Source of the DNA: Pontibacter lucknowensis
GTDB lineage: Bacteria; Bacteroidota; Bacteroidia; Cytophagales; Hymenobacteraceae
Direction of reading: 5' to 3'
Assembly (NCBI RefSeq): GCF_900156415.1
Contig: NZ_FTNM01000002.1
Span: 806,001 to 870,000 of the forward strand
DNA length: 64,000 bases
Positions within the stretch are counted from its first letter, which is position 1; each line of letters opens with the position of its first letter. Position numbers and translations under genes: made by a program. Under the pieces are notes generated by a model. The model ran no database searches, was not told the DNA's origin, and saw only the letters and a program-made list of their open reading frames with translations. Below, in pieces: positions 45,181-53,307 of this stretch.

Positions 45181-46218
45181 ATGGAGAGAGTGAAAAAGAT
45201 CTTTGTGCAGGTCCACGTTGTGCTGTGGACGCTGTTTATCCTGCTGGCCAGCTTGCAGCTAAGCAATGAAGGTGACCACTGGCCTACCTTAACCACTGGT
45301 TTCATCCTGACATGCTTGCTTGTTTTTTACGGCAATTTCTATCTGCTGACAACCTACCCGGGAAAGAAGAAGAGAGGAGATTATTACCGCAGGCTCATAG
45401 CCATTGTGCTGATAGGCCCTCTGCCCTTCTTGTATTTACATCCAAGAGCAATGGAGGTATGGCAAGATTTCTTCCAGTACTACATAATGACCTTAGTCAC
45501 TATAGTACCTCTCTTTACATTTCTCGGATGGTTGGCCAGGGTTACAGAAAACCTGGTGCTTAATACGATAAAAAAAGAGCAACTGGAGAAGCAGGCAGTG
45601 GAGTCAGAGCTACATTACCTCAAATCGCAGATCAATCCGCACTTTCTGTTCAATACCTTAAACAACATCCACACGCTGGTATACAAACAGGCATCGACTG
45701 CTCCAGAAGCCGTACTTCGTCTTTCATCCCTGATGCGATACATGATCTATGAGTCAAATGCCGCCACGGTGCCCCTTTCAAGAGAGATGCACTACCTGCA
45801 GGATTATGTTGGATTGCAGCAGCTCCGTTATAAAAGTAGTCCGGTGGTGGACCTGGAAGTAGAAGGAGACATAGCTTCCTGCCACATTGCTCCGCTGCTG
45901 TTCATACACCTCCTGGAGAATGCCTACAAACACAGTCCTGCCCGACTGGAACCAGGTGCTATAAAAGTCCGTGTTGAGATAAAAGAAAATACACTTACCT
46001 TCCGTATCCAGAACCCGGCCGGAAATAAGGCAGGCAATGCTTTAGAGGAGCCGGGTGGCATAGGGCTACCGAATGTCCGGAAAAGACTGGCGCTATTGTA
46101 CCCTGAAAAGCACAGTCTGGAGATAGATAACCTGGGTGAAATTTTTATAGTTACATTAAAAATCCACGATCTGCACACGCAAGCGCATGAAAGAGAAGCT
46201 CAGCTGTTATATAATTGA
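45181..46218 (+). CDS. LytS-type sensor histidine kinase
   Basis: 345 residues. Four membrane helices (within about 5-140), a short coiled coil (NTIKKEQLEKQAVESELHYLKSQ) and the His_kinase domain with the phospho-acceptor in QINPHFLFNTLNNIH, then the HATPase parts HLLENAYKHS and GGIGLPNVRKRL. No extracytoplasmic sensor domain, so it likely senses through the membrane. The response regulator gene starts 32 bp before its end. Divergent from the ABC ATPase gene. Confidence 0.9.
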   Translation: MERVKKIFVQVHVVLWTLFILLASLQLSNEGDHWPTLTTGFILTCLLVFYGNFYLLTTYPGKKKRGDYYRRLIAIVLIGPLPFLYLHPRAMEVWQDFFQYYIMTLVTIVPLFTFLGWLARVTENLVLNTIKKEQLEKQAVESELHYLKSQINPHFLFNTLNNIHTLVYKQASTAPEAVLRLSSLMRYMIYESNAATVPLSREMHYLQDYVGLQQLRYKSSPVVDLEVEGDIASCHIAPLLFIHLLENAYKHSPARLEPGAIKVRVEIKENTLTFRIQNPAGNKAGNALEEPGGIGLPNVRKRLALLYPEKHSLEIDNLGEIFIVTLKIHDLHTQAHEREAQLLYN

Positions 46219-46915
46219 TGACGAGCACCTGGCTCAGGAAATACTGGAAGAGTATGTGTCCAAAGTTCCGTTTCTGGAGCTGAAAGGCACCTTTATGAGC
46301 CCCCTGGAAGCAACTGCCCAACTTGAGAAAGATAGACCCGACCTGCTGTTCCTGGATATTAACATGCCAGACTTGGATGGCCTGAGCTTTATACCTATGC
46401 TCAACCCGAAACCCATGATCATCCTGACGACCGCCTATGATCAGTATGCCTTAAAAGCTTTTGACCTGGAGGTGAGAGATTACCTGGTGAAGCCCTTTTC
46501 TTTTGAGCGTTTCTACAAAAGTGTACTGCGCCTCTACCAGGAACAAGGCAGCCGGCATCAACCAGAAAAGAAGGACAACATAGTGGACCTTAAACAGGAG
46601 CAGGCCCATATTTTTCTGAAGGTGGGGCATCGTATCCAGAAAATTGACACGGGAGACATTCTCTTCGTTGAGGGGATGAAAGACTACTTGCGGATACACA
46701 CAGCCAAAGAGAAAATCATGACCTTGCTAAGTTTCGCCAAGCTTGAAGAGCTGTTGCCTGCCCAGGACTTTGCCCGGGTGCACAGGTCGTTCATGGTAGC
46801 TATTGATAAGATAGATCACATTGAAAAGAACAGGATCAGAATAGCAGATCATCTCATACCGATAAGTGATTCTTATCATGAAAGCTTTTACAAAAAACTG
46901 AGAGGATTGTCCTAA
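46187..46915 (+). CDS. LytTR-family response regulator
   Basis: 242 residues. Receiver domain with Asp-Asp (IIDDEH), phospho-acceptor Asp in LLFLDINMPDLDGL, and the KPFSFERF lysine; C-terminal LytTR DNA-binding domain (DILFVEGMKDYLRIHTAKEKIMTLLSFAKLEELLPAQDFARVHRSFMV). Overlaps the kinase gene by 32 bp, so translationally coupled. The likely target is the divergent ABC/peptidase operon. Confidence 0.92.
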   Translation: MKEKLSCYIIDDEHLAQEILEEYVSKVPFLELKGTFMSPLEATAQLEKDRPDLLFLDINMPDLDGLSFIPMLNPKPMIILTTAYDQYALKAFDLEVRDYLVKPFSFERFYKSVLRLYQEQGSRHQPEKKDNIVDLKQEQAHIFLKVGHRIQKIDTGDILFVEGMKDYLRIHTAKEKIMTLLSFAKLEELLPAQDFARVHRSFMVAIDKIDHIEKNRIRIADHLIPISDSYHESFYKKLRGLS

Positions 46916-47022
46916 ACTGGAAGAATACTACTTTCATGTAGGCAACAAAAGCCGCTTCACATCACTTCCTGCTGCAGTTTAATTATTCCGTGATTAAGCG
47001 CTACTCTGGCAGCACAAATTAC

Positions 47023-47057
47023 GTAACATTAGGATCGTAACTAATTGTGAATGTTAC
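47023..47057. promoter_or_regulatory. Inverted repeat GTAACATT / AATGTTAC
   Basis: Perfect 8-bp arms at 47023-47030 and 47050-47057 with a 19-bp spacer, 24 bp before the broken cytochrome gene. Could be an operator; no protein assigned. Confidence 0.35.
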
Positions 47058-47080
47058 ATTTAACACGAAGCATCTTGTCT

Positions 47081-47369
47081 ATGAAAAAATTTTACAGGCC
47101 TTCCGCATTCACGATCATATCTATGCTAAGCTTACTGCTTCTGCAGGGCTGCTACAAGCTCAGAGGGCAGTCCGCCGATCAACAATGTGCCCCTGCCAGG
47201 GGGATTGATCAAGTTCAGGGTACGAAGCAAGGCGTTCCCACTGGGTCTGAGAAGAATGCCCTCTTTCAAAGAACACGAGATACCTGACGAAAACCTGAAT
47301 GCCCTCGTGCGCTACATCAAGGTCATGAAAAAGAACAAGCCCCTGGACGAAAACCTGGTCTCCAGATAA
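47081..47369 (+). pseudogene. Broken c-type cytochrome-like lipoprotein gene
   Basis: The start is a proper lipoprotein signal (MKKFYRPSAFTIISMLSLLLLQGC, lipobox LQGC, from the ATG at 47081) but the frame soon loses sense and stops at 47287. In the +1 frame a good cytochrome c C-terminus follows to 47369: PPINNVPLPGG, then RMPSFKEHEIPDENLNALVRYIKVMKK, with the Met of the sixth haem ligand region. The CxxCH haem-binding segment that should lie between is missing. I infer a deletion plus frameshift. It lies just upstream of the sulfur regulator. Confidence 0.6.
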
Positions 47370-47529
47370 AGTATACAGCAGTAGTGGCAGGTATAGTGCT
47401 TGAGAAAGAAGCAGGTATAAGCCCCATCTGCACAAATTTCGTGGTTCTGGGCAGCTGTCAGCGCAGCAACTCCGTTCTGCTATACCTGCAATCTTTTACG
47501 CCTATACTGGTATTCTGTCCAAAGCTTCT

Positions 47530-47537
47530 TAATTTTG
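47530..47537 (+). promoter_or_regulatory. -7 element of the Rrf2 regulator gene
   Basis: TAATTTTG matches TAnnTTTG, 53 bp before the start codon; no clear -33 box. Confidence 0.45.
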
Positions 47538-47590
47538 TGATAACACAGCCTACTCTTCCAAAAGCAGACCAGCTGACACCGATCTTCCTT

Positions 47591-48010
47591 ATGTTATCCA
47601 AGAAAACAAAGTATGCTTTCCATGCGCTCACCTACCTGGCAGAAAATCAGGATAAGGGTGCTGTGCTTATCCAGGAAATCGCCGCCAGTAAGAATATCTC
47701 ACATAAGTTTCTCGAGAACATTCTGCTTGAGCTGAAGAAGGCAGGTATACTGGGCAGCAAAAAAGGCAAAGGCGGCGGGTATTATCTTATTAAAAAACCG
47801 GAAGAGATCACACTGGCCAAGATCATCCGCCTGCTCAATGGCCCCATCGCCTGGTTGCCCTGTGTGAGTCTCAACTATTACGAAAAGTGCTCCGACTGCC
47901 CCGACGAGGCCACCTGTAACATGCACATCATCATGTGCCAGGTGCGTGACCAGACCCTGTCGGTGGTCGAGAACAAAACCCTCTCCGACCTGATCACCTC
48001 AAACAATTGA
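47591..48010 (+). CDS. Rrf2 family transcriptional regulator with cysteine cluster
   Basis: 139 residues from the ATG at 47591 (MLSKKTKYAFHALTYLAENQ, the usual family start). Winged helix with recognition region ASKNISHKFLENILLELKKAGILGSKKGKGGGYYL. The C-terminal part has Cys91, Cys100, Cys103, Cys109 and Cys116, a spacing reminiscent of the Fe-S cysteines in IscR/NsrR-type regulators. It immediately precedes the sulfate assimilation genes in the same direction, so control of cysteine/sulfide supply (as CymR does in Firmicutes) is the likely role. Confidence 0.85.
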   Translation: MLSKKTKYAFHALTYLAENQDKGAVLIQEIAASKNISHKFLENILLELKKAGILGSKKGKGGGYYLIKKPEEITLAKIIRLLNGPIAWLPCVSLNYYEKCSDCPDEATCNMHIIMCQVRDQTLSVVENKTLSDLITSNN

Positions 48011-48090
48011 AAAACAGCCTCTTAAATATTAAACATAGCTGATTTTAGTTTTTTTTACTTTATTACCCTACTAAGTTTGTAGGTTTTGTG

Positions 48091-48098
48091 TAGTTTTG
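48091..48098 (+). promoter_or_regulatory. -7 element for the DUF2061-cysHDN operon
   Basis: TAGTTTTG matches TAnnTTTG, 18 bp before the DUF2061 start codon. TTTG occurs 11 bp upstream, closer than the usual spacing. Confidence 0.5.
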
Positions 48099-48115
48099 GC
48101 ACACAATGCAGCGCT

Positions 48116-48409
48116 ATGCTACTAGACCGATATCTTCAAAAAGCTTTTAATAAAAAGCAGAGTCCGCAGAAGAAGGACAGCAAATTTAAAAGTGTCGCCA
48201 AGGCCATTTCATGGCGTGTCCTGGGCACTTTTGATACCATTGTCATTTCTTACCTGATCACAGGTGAGCTTAAAATGGCTTTCTCGATCGGTTCGATTGA
48301 GGTATTCAGCAAGATCCTGCTCTACTATGTCCACGAACGGATCTGGGAACGATTCACAGTAAAAAAAGAAGCCAATGAACTCGAAAAATCAAATACCGTC
48401 GCTGCTTGA
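48116..48409 (+). CDS. DUF2061 family small membrane protein
   Basis: 97 residues from the ATG at 48116. The family pattern is clear: KSVAKAISWRVLGTFDTIVISYLITGELKMAFSIGSIEVFSKILLYYVHERIWERF, two membrane helices joined by a short loop. Family genes often sit with sulfate activation genes in this phylum; here the 3' end overlaps cysH by 35 bp, so it is certainly co-translated with the pathway. A role in sulfate entry or in holding the complex at the membrane is possible but unproven. Confidence 0.85.
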   Translation: MLLDRYLQKAFNKKQSPQKKDSKFKSVAKAISWRVLGTFDTIVISYLITGELKMAFSIGSIEVFSKILLYYVHERIWERFTVKKEANELEKSNTVAA

Positions 48410-49097
48410 GGAACTGGCAGACCTGTCCCTTTCTGAAGCACTGGCCTGGGTAGCCAAACGATTTCCAGGCAAAGTTGCTTTTTCGACAGCGCTTGGTCAG
48501 GAGGATCAGGTCATCACGCACGCCATCTTCTCTGACCAGCTTCCGATCATAATCTTCTCGCTCGACACAGGCCGCCTGTTTCAGGAAACCTACACCTTAT
48601 GGGCAGATACCGAATACAAGTATAAACGCAAAATAGAGCCCTTTTTTCCGCAGGCTTCCGACGTGGAGTCGCTTGTTGCAAAACAAGGTATAAATGGATT
48701 TTACGACTCAGTTGATAACCGCAAAGCCTGCTGCCAGGTCCGTAAGGTACTGCCGCTGACGAGAGCTTTGCAGGGAGTGGACGTTTGGGTAACCGGACTG
48801 CGCTCCGGCCAGAGTGCCAACCGCAGCAGCTTCAGTTTACTGGAGTGGGACGAGGCGTTTCAGGTCATCAAATTCAACCCGATCATCAACTGGTCTTATG
48901 ATGAGATGATCGCATACTTGCAGGATAACGCGGTACCCTACAATCAGCTCCATGATCAGGGCTATGTCAGCATAGGTTGCGCTCCCTGCACCCGGGCCAT
49001 ATTGCCAGGGGAAGAACCGCGTGCCGGAAGGTGGTGGTGGGAACAGACCCAGAAGGAATGCGGTCTGCATGCAAATTATTTAAATAAACAAAACTAG
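48375..49097 (+). CDS. cysH: Adenylyl-sulfate (APS) reductase, Fe-S type CysH
   Basis: 240 residues. PAPS/APS reductase fold: FSTALGQEDQVI (PP-loop-like), FSLDTGRLFQETY, and TGLRSGQSANR. The cluster-binding Cys119-Cys120 and Cys202-x2-Cys205 are present, which marks the [4Fe-4S] form that reduces APS directly; the redox Cys229 is in ECGLH. With no APS kinase gene (cysC) nearby and CysN unfused, direct APS reduction to sulfite fits. Overlaps DUF2061 and is 1 bp from cysD. Confidence 0.92.
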   Translation: MNSKNQIPSLLEELADLSLSEALAWVAKRFPGKVAFSTALGQEDQVITHAIFSDQLPIIIFSLDTGRLFQETYTLWADTEYKYKRKIEPFFPQASDVESLVAKQGINGFYDSVDNRKACCQVRKVLPLTRALQGVDVWVTGLRSGQSANRSSFSLLEWDEAFQVIKFNPIINWSYDEMIAYLQDNAVPYNQLHDQGYVSIGCAPCTRAILPGEEPRAGRWWWEQTQKECGLHANYLNKQN

Positions 49098-49098
49098 T

Positions 49099-50004
49099 AT
49101 GGCTATTCACAACGCTGTATTCCCCAGAGAACTGGAAGACGAGGCGATCTACATCATCAGAGAGGTCGCCGCACAGTTTGAAAAACCTGTACTCCTGTTC
49201 TCCGGCGGAAAAGACTCGATCACACTGGTAAGACTTGCCTACAAAGCATTCTACCCAGGCAAAATACCCTTTCCCCTATTGCACGTCGACACGGGGCATA
49301 ACTTTGAAGAAACCATCCAATTCCGGGACGAACTGGTAGCAGAGTTGGGCCTGGAGCTGATCGTGCGCTATGTGCAGGACAGCATCGACCAACAAAAAGT
49401 AACGGAAGAAACAGGAAAATACGCCAGCCGCAACGTGCTGCAGACCGTTACGCTGCTGGACGCAATCGAGGAGTTTGGCTTTGACGCCTGCATCGGTGGC
49501 GCACGCCGCGACGAAGAGAAAGCCCGTGCCAAGGAGCGTATCTTCTCGGTAAGAAACGACTTCGGCGAATGGGACGCCAAAAAGCAGCGCCCGGAGCTGT
49601 TCGATATGCTGAACGGCAAAATCAATATGGGCGAGAATGTGCGCGTGTTCCCGATCAGCAATTGGACAGAGCTGGATGTGTGGAACTACATCAGAGAAGA
49701 GCAACTGGCTATACCTTCCATTTACTACTCACACGAGCGCGAAACCTTTGAGCGTGACGGGCAGATCCTTCCCTATTCCCCTTTCATGAACATGTCAGAA
49801 GAAGAGTCGGTAAGCACCCGCCTGGTCCGCTTCAGGACGGTGGGAGATATGACCTGTACGGCTGCGGTGGAGTCAACTGCCGTTGCGATCGAGGACATTA
49901 TTGCAGAAATACTAAGCGCCACAGTATCAGAAAGAGGTGCCCGCATAGACGACAAGCGCTCCGAGGCGGCCATGGAAAAAAGAAAGCAAGCAGGATATTT
50001 TTAA
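49099..50004 (+). CDS. cysD: Sulfate adenylyltransferase subunit 2
   Basis: 301 residues. PP-loop SGGKDSITLVRLA and the family FDACIGGARRDEEKARAKERIFSVRNDFGEWD, YYSHERETFERDG, RFRTVGDMTCTAAVEST segments are unmistakable. With CysN it makes APS from sulfate and ATP. Three bases separate it from cysN. Confidence 0.96.
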   Translation: MAIHNAVFPRELEDEAIYIIREVAAQFEKPVLLFSGGKDSITLVRLAYKAFYPGKIPFPLLHVDTGHNFEETIQFRDELVAELGLELIVRYVQDSIDQQKVTEETGKYASRNVLQTVTLLDAIEEFGFDACIGGARRDEEKARAKERIFSVRNDFGEWDAKKQRPELFDMLNGKINMGENVRVFPISNWTELDVWNYIREEQLAIPSIYYSHERETFERDGQILPYSPFMNMSEEESVSTRLVRFRTVGDMTCTAAVESTAVAIEDIIAEILSATVSERGARIDDKRSEAAMEKRKQAGYF

Positions 50005-50007
50005 GGT

Positions 50008-51255
50008 ATGGACGTTCTAAAAATTGCAACCGCCGGAAGTGTGGATGATGGGAAAAGCACCCTGATCGGTCGACTCCTGTTCGAGACCAATTCGATCACC
50101 ACCGATAAGCTGGAGGCTATCATGGCAAGCAGCAAAAAGAAAGGCCTCGACTACGTGGACCTTTCGCTGCTGACAGACGGCCTGATAGCAGAACGTGAGC
50201 AAGGCATCACGATTGACGTAGCGCACATTTACTTCTCCACTCCTACCCGTAAGTTTATCATAGCCGACACACCAGGGCATTTTGAGTATACCCGCAACAT
50301 GGTGACGGGCGCCTCCAACGCCAATGTCTCCATGATCCTGGTAGATGCCCGCAACGGTGTGGTGGAACAGACTTTCCGTCACTTTTATATTTCCTGTCTG
50401 CTGCGCATTCCGAATGTAGTGGTTTGCGTGAACAAGATGGACCTGGTAGACTACGACCAAACTAAATTTGAGGAAATAAAGGCCGCCTTCATGGCCTTTG
50501 CTGAAAAGGTTCGTTTTCCGGGACAGGAGATCAGCTTTATACCTGTGTCCTCCCTATACGGCGAAAACCTCGTGCGTCAGTCAGCGCACATGCCCTGGTA
50601 CGAAGGGGTATCACTACTTAGTTTGCTGGAGGCCATGCCTTTGGAACAGCACCTGTCAGAGGAAGCAAGCCGTTTCCCGGTACAGTATGTAGTACGACCG
50701 AAGTCAGAAGAGTTTCATGACTACAGAGCCTACGCTGGCAAGGTAGCCAGCGGACTGTTGCGCAAGGGCGAACGGGTGGTTGTACTGCCAAGCGGACAGG
50801 AAACTACCATTGCCAAAATCGAAAAGTTTGGGCGTGAGATAGAGGCAGCGCAGGCCAAAGAATCTATCAGCTTACTGCTAGAGGATGACGTGGACATCAG
50901 CCGGGGCGATATGATCGTACCGATCAGCCAATTGCCACAGCAAAGCAGACAGCTCGCGGCCACCATCTGCTGGATGGACAAAAAGCCACTACGTGTGGGC
51001 GGTACATACCTGCTGCAGCATGGGGTAAATACTTCCAGAGCCAAAGTCAGCGCACTCTCCAACCTGATAGACGTGGCGACCCTTGGTGCAGATAGCGCTG
51101 TAAGTGAGCTGAAGCTAAACGAGATTGCCGACGTGCAACTGAAAACAGCAAAAGAAGTTTTTTACGATTCTTTTACTGAAAACAGAGCAAACGGTGCTTT
51201 CATCCTCATCGACGAGGGGACAAATTCGACGGTTGGGGTTGGCTTGATCAGATAA
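50008..51255 (+). CDS. cysN: Sulfate adenylyltransferase subunit 1 (GTPase)
   Basis: 415 residues. Translation-factor-type GTPase: G1 AGSVDDGKSTLIGRLL, G2 REQGITIDVAHIYF, G3 DTPGHFEYTRNM, G4 NKMDLVD, then two beta-barrel domains. GTP hydrolysis drives APS formation by CysD. No CysC (APS kinase) domain is fused to the end, agreeing with an APS-reducing pathway. Last gene of the operon; bidirectional terminator follows. Confidence 0.96.
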   Translation: MDVLKIATAGSVDDGKSTLIGRLLFETNSITTDKLEAIMASSKKKGLDYVDLSLLTDGLIAEREQGITIDVAHIYFSTPTRKFIIADTPGHFEYTRNMVTGASNANVSMILVDARNGVVEQTFRHFYISCLLRIPNVVVCVNKMDLVDYDQTKFEEIKAAFMAFAEKVRFPGQEISFIPVSSLYGENLVRQSAHMPWYEGVSLLSLLEAMPLEQHLSEEASRFPVQYVVRPKSEEFHDYRAYAGKVASGLLRKGERVVVLPSGQETTIAKIEKFGREIEAAQAKESISLLLEDDVDISRGDMIVPISQLPQQSRQLAATICWMDKKPLRVGGTYLLQHGVNTSRAKVSALSNLIDVATLGADSAVSELKLNEIADVQLKTAKEVFYDSFTENRANGAFILIDEGTNSTVGVGLIR

Positions 51256-51272
51256 TTCCGTGCTTATAAACT

Positions 51273-51316
51273 AAAAAGGGATTGAAGCGGTAACCACCTG
51301 CTTCAATCCCTTTTTC
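51273..51316. terminator. Bidirectional terminator between cysN and the aromatic operon
   Basis: 16-bp stem AAAAAGGGATTGAAGC (51273-51288) with GCTTCAATCCCTTTTT (51300-51315), 11-nt loop, A- and T-runs on both sides. Confidence 0.92.
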
Positions 51317-51330
51317 TATACCTGTCCCTA

Positions 51331-53307
51331 TTACGCATTCATGATCGCGCTTTGGTGATGGATCGACTCCTGGTGCACGGCTTTGAGATACTTATGAATA
51401 AAGTCCCGGCTCAGGCCCAATTTCTCTCCCCGCTCAAAGGATCTCTCCAACACGTCGTTCCAACGGGACGCCTGCAAAATGGTCAGCTTGTTTTCCTTTT
51501 TATACCTGCCAATGTTCTCCACCACCTGCATTCGTTGTGACAGCAGGGTGAACAACTCACTGTCGAACTGATCTACCTGACTGCGCAGCTCCTGCAAGGT
51601 GTCATCCACCTCCACTTTACCGCCATAGCCGTTCCGGAGCACCAGCCCGTCTATGATCTCGGCCAGACGCTCAGGCGTCACCTGCTGTTTGGCGTCGCTC
51701 CATGCCTTGTCCGGATCAATGTGGCTTTCCAGCATCAGTCCTGTATAGTTCAGGTCCATTGCCTGCTGCGAAATTTCGGCCAGCAATTCCCGGTTGCCGC
51801 AGATATGGCTCGGGTCACAGATCATAGGCAGGTCAGGCATGCGCCTTTTCAGCTCAATAGGCAGCTGCCACTGCGGTGCGTTTCGGAACCTGGTTTCGCC
51901 ATACTTGGCGAAGCCCCGATGGATGGCACCCAGTTTGGTAATACCGGCTCCACTCAAACGCTCCAGCGCCCCGATCCAAAGCTCCAGGTCAGCGTTGATC
52001 GGATTCTTTACCAACACCGGCACGTCTATACCTTGCAGGGCATCTGCGATTTCCTGCACCGAAAAAGGATTGACCGTCGTGCGCGCCCCGATCCAGAGAA
52101 TGTCCACGCCATATTTGAGCGCATCCTCCACATGCTGCTTATTGGCCACCTCCACCGCTATTTTCATACCTGTCGTCTCCTTCGCTTTACGCAGCCATTC
52201 CAGCCCTACTGTGCCGATGCCTTCAAAGTTATTGGGACGTGTGCGTGGTTTCCAGATGCCGGCTCGCAGCACATCCACCTTGCCTGTGGCAGCCAGTTGC
52301 TGGCAGGTTTCCATCACCTGCTCCTCTGTTTCGGCGCTGCAGGGCCCGCTGATCACCAAGGGCCGCTGCAGATCGGGCAGCCAGGTGCTGATCGGGGCAA
52401 TCTCCAGTTTGTCTTTGCCGGTGAGTGGCCGAGCAAAGGGTTTCTGCCGATTCTTGAGTTCGATGCCATCCAGTATGCGGCTGATCTGGTTGGCATTAGA
52501 GATCATGTCGTAGGTTTCGGAGCTAAGTCCTTCGTCGATCGTTTCCTTGAAAAGCAGCAGCTGATCGATGTACGCATCCAATGCCGCCGATACATGACCT
52601 GCATTCTGGCTGAAGATGGGTGCCCACATATCCGGAGAGCTTTTGGCCAGTCGCACGGTGGAGGCAAAACCACTACCAGCCATATTAAAAATGCTCTTCT
52701 CGTCTTTTTCGATTTTAAGCACCGTCAGGCCAAGGGCAAAGGAGGTGATGTGTGACAAATGCGAAACAAAGGCGATGTGGCGGTCGTGTTCACGGGCCTC
52801 CATGTGCACCGTTTCCATTTTCAGGACGCCAAACACTTCTTCCGCTATCCGCACAGTCGCTACACCGGAGGCCTCTGCGTTGCAGATAATATTCACTTTG
52901 TGGTCGAAGAGCTTGTGGTGTGCCGCTCCCGGACCAGTGTTTTCGGTGCCGGCAATCGGGTGGCAGGCAACGAACTGCTCTCTGCGCGGATGGCTCGCAA
53001 CGGCCTGGCAGATCTGCTCTTTTGTAGAGCCCACATCCAGCACGACGGATCCGTCTTTTACCTGGTCTAAAAGTGTCAGCACGATACCCGGGGAAACATC
53101 AACCGGCGTGGCCACAATGATCAGATCACAGCTTTTGGCCAGATCTGCCAGACTGCCCTCTTCCTGTATAATGCCTGTACTTTTTGCGATCCGGATGTGC
53201 TCCGGGTTGTTGTCTGTTCCGATTATTTTAGTGGCAAAGCCACGTTGCCGGAGGTCCATGGCCATGGAGCCCCCAATCAGTCCGATACCTACTATGCCTA
53301 CGATCAT
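51331..53307 (-). CDS. Three-domain enzyme: prephenate dehydrogenase, DAHP synthase, chorismate mutase
   Basis: 658 residues in one uninterrupted frame. Residues 1-285: prephenate dehydrogenase (TyrA), with GIGLIGGS (7-14) and catalytic-region His116 in CHPIAGTE. Residues 305-560: class I DAHP synthase, with GPCSAE (321-326), RAGIWKPRTRP (348-358), GARTT (407-411), VKNP (433-436) and CDPSH (497-501). Residues 567-658: type II chorismate mutase helices (ELRSQVDQFDSELFTLLSQRMQVVENIGRYKK). DAHP synthase-mutase fusions are known in Bacteroidota (for example Porphyromonas); the added TyrA makes entry and tyrosine branch one protein. Starts inside the aminotransferase stop (ATGA overlap). Confidence 0.9.
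   Translation of the reverse strand: MIVGIVGIGLIGGSMAMDLRQRGFATKIIGTDNNPEHIRIAKSTGIIQEEGSLADLAKSCDLIIVATPVDVSPGIVLTLLDQVKDGSVVLDVGSTKEQICQAVASHPRREQFVACHPIAGTENTGPGAAHHKLFDHKVNIICNAEASGVATVRIAEEVFGVLKMETVHMEAREHDRHIAFVSHLSHITSFALGLTVLKIEKDEKSIFNMAGSGFASTVRLAKSSPDMWAPIFSQNAGHVSAALDAYIDQLLLFKETIDEGLSSETYDMISNANQISRILDGIELKNRQKPFARPLTGKDKLEIAPISTWLPDLQRPLVISGPCSAETEEQVMETCQQLAATGKVDVLRAGIWKPRTRPNNFEGIGTVGLEWLRKAKETTGMKIAVEVANKQHVEDALKYGVDILWIGARTTVNPFSVQEIADALQGIDVPVLVKNPINADLELWIGALERLSGAGITKLGAIHRGFAKYGETRFRNAPQWQLPIELKRRMPDLPMICDPSHICGNRELLAEISQQAMDLNYTGLMLESHIDPDKAWSDAKQQVTPERLAEIIDGLVLRNGYGGKVEVDDTLQELRSQVDQFDSELFTLLSQRMQVVENIGRYKKENKLTILQASRWNDVLERSFERGEKLGLSRDFIHKYLKAVHQESIHHQSAIMNA

Noticed and set aside
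44922..45305. N-terminal extension of the ABC ATPase frame
   Set aside because: The added 128 residues cover the divergent promoter and lytS start, have no ABC features, and the ATG at 44921 gives the normal start.
51721..52755. Long plus-strand open frame (344 codons) opposite the TyrA-DAHP synthase-mutase gene
   Set aside because: It lies fully inside a gene with intact catalytic motifs on the other strand; its protein is rich in His, Arg and Cys with no domain pattern.
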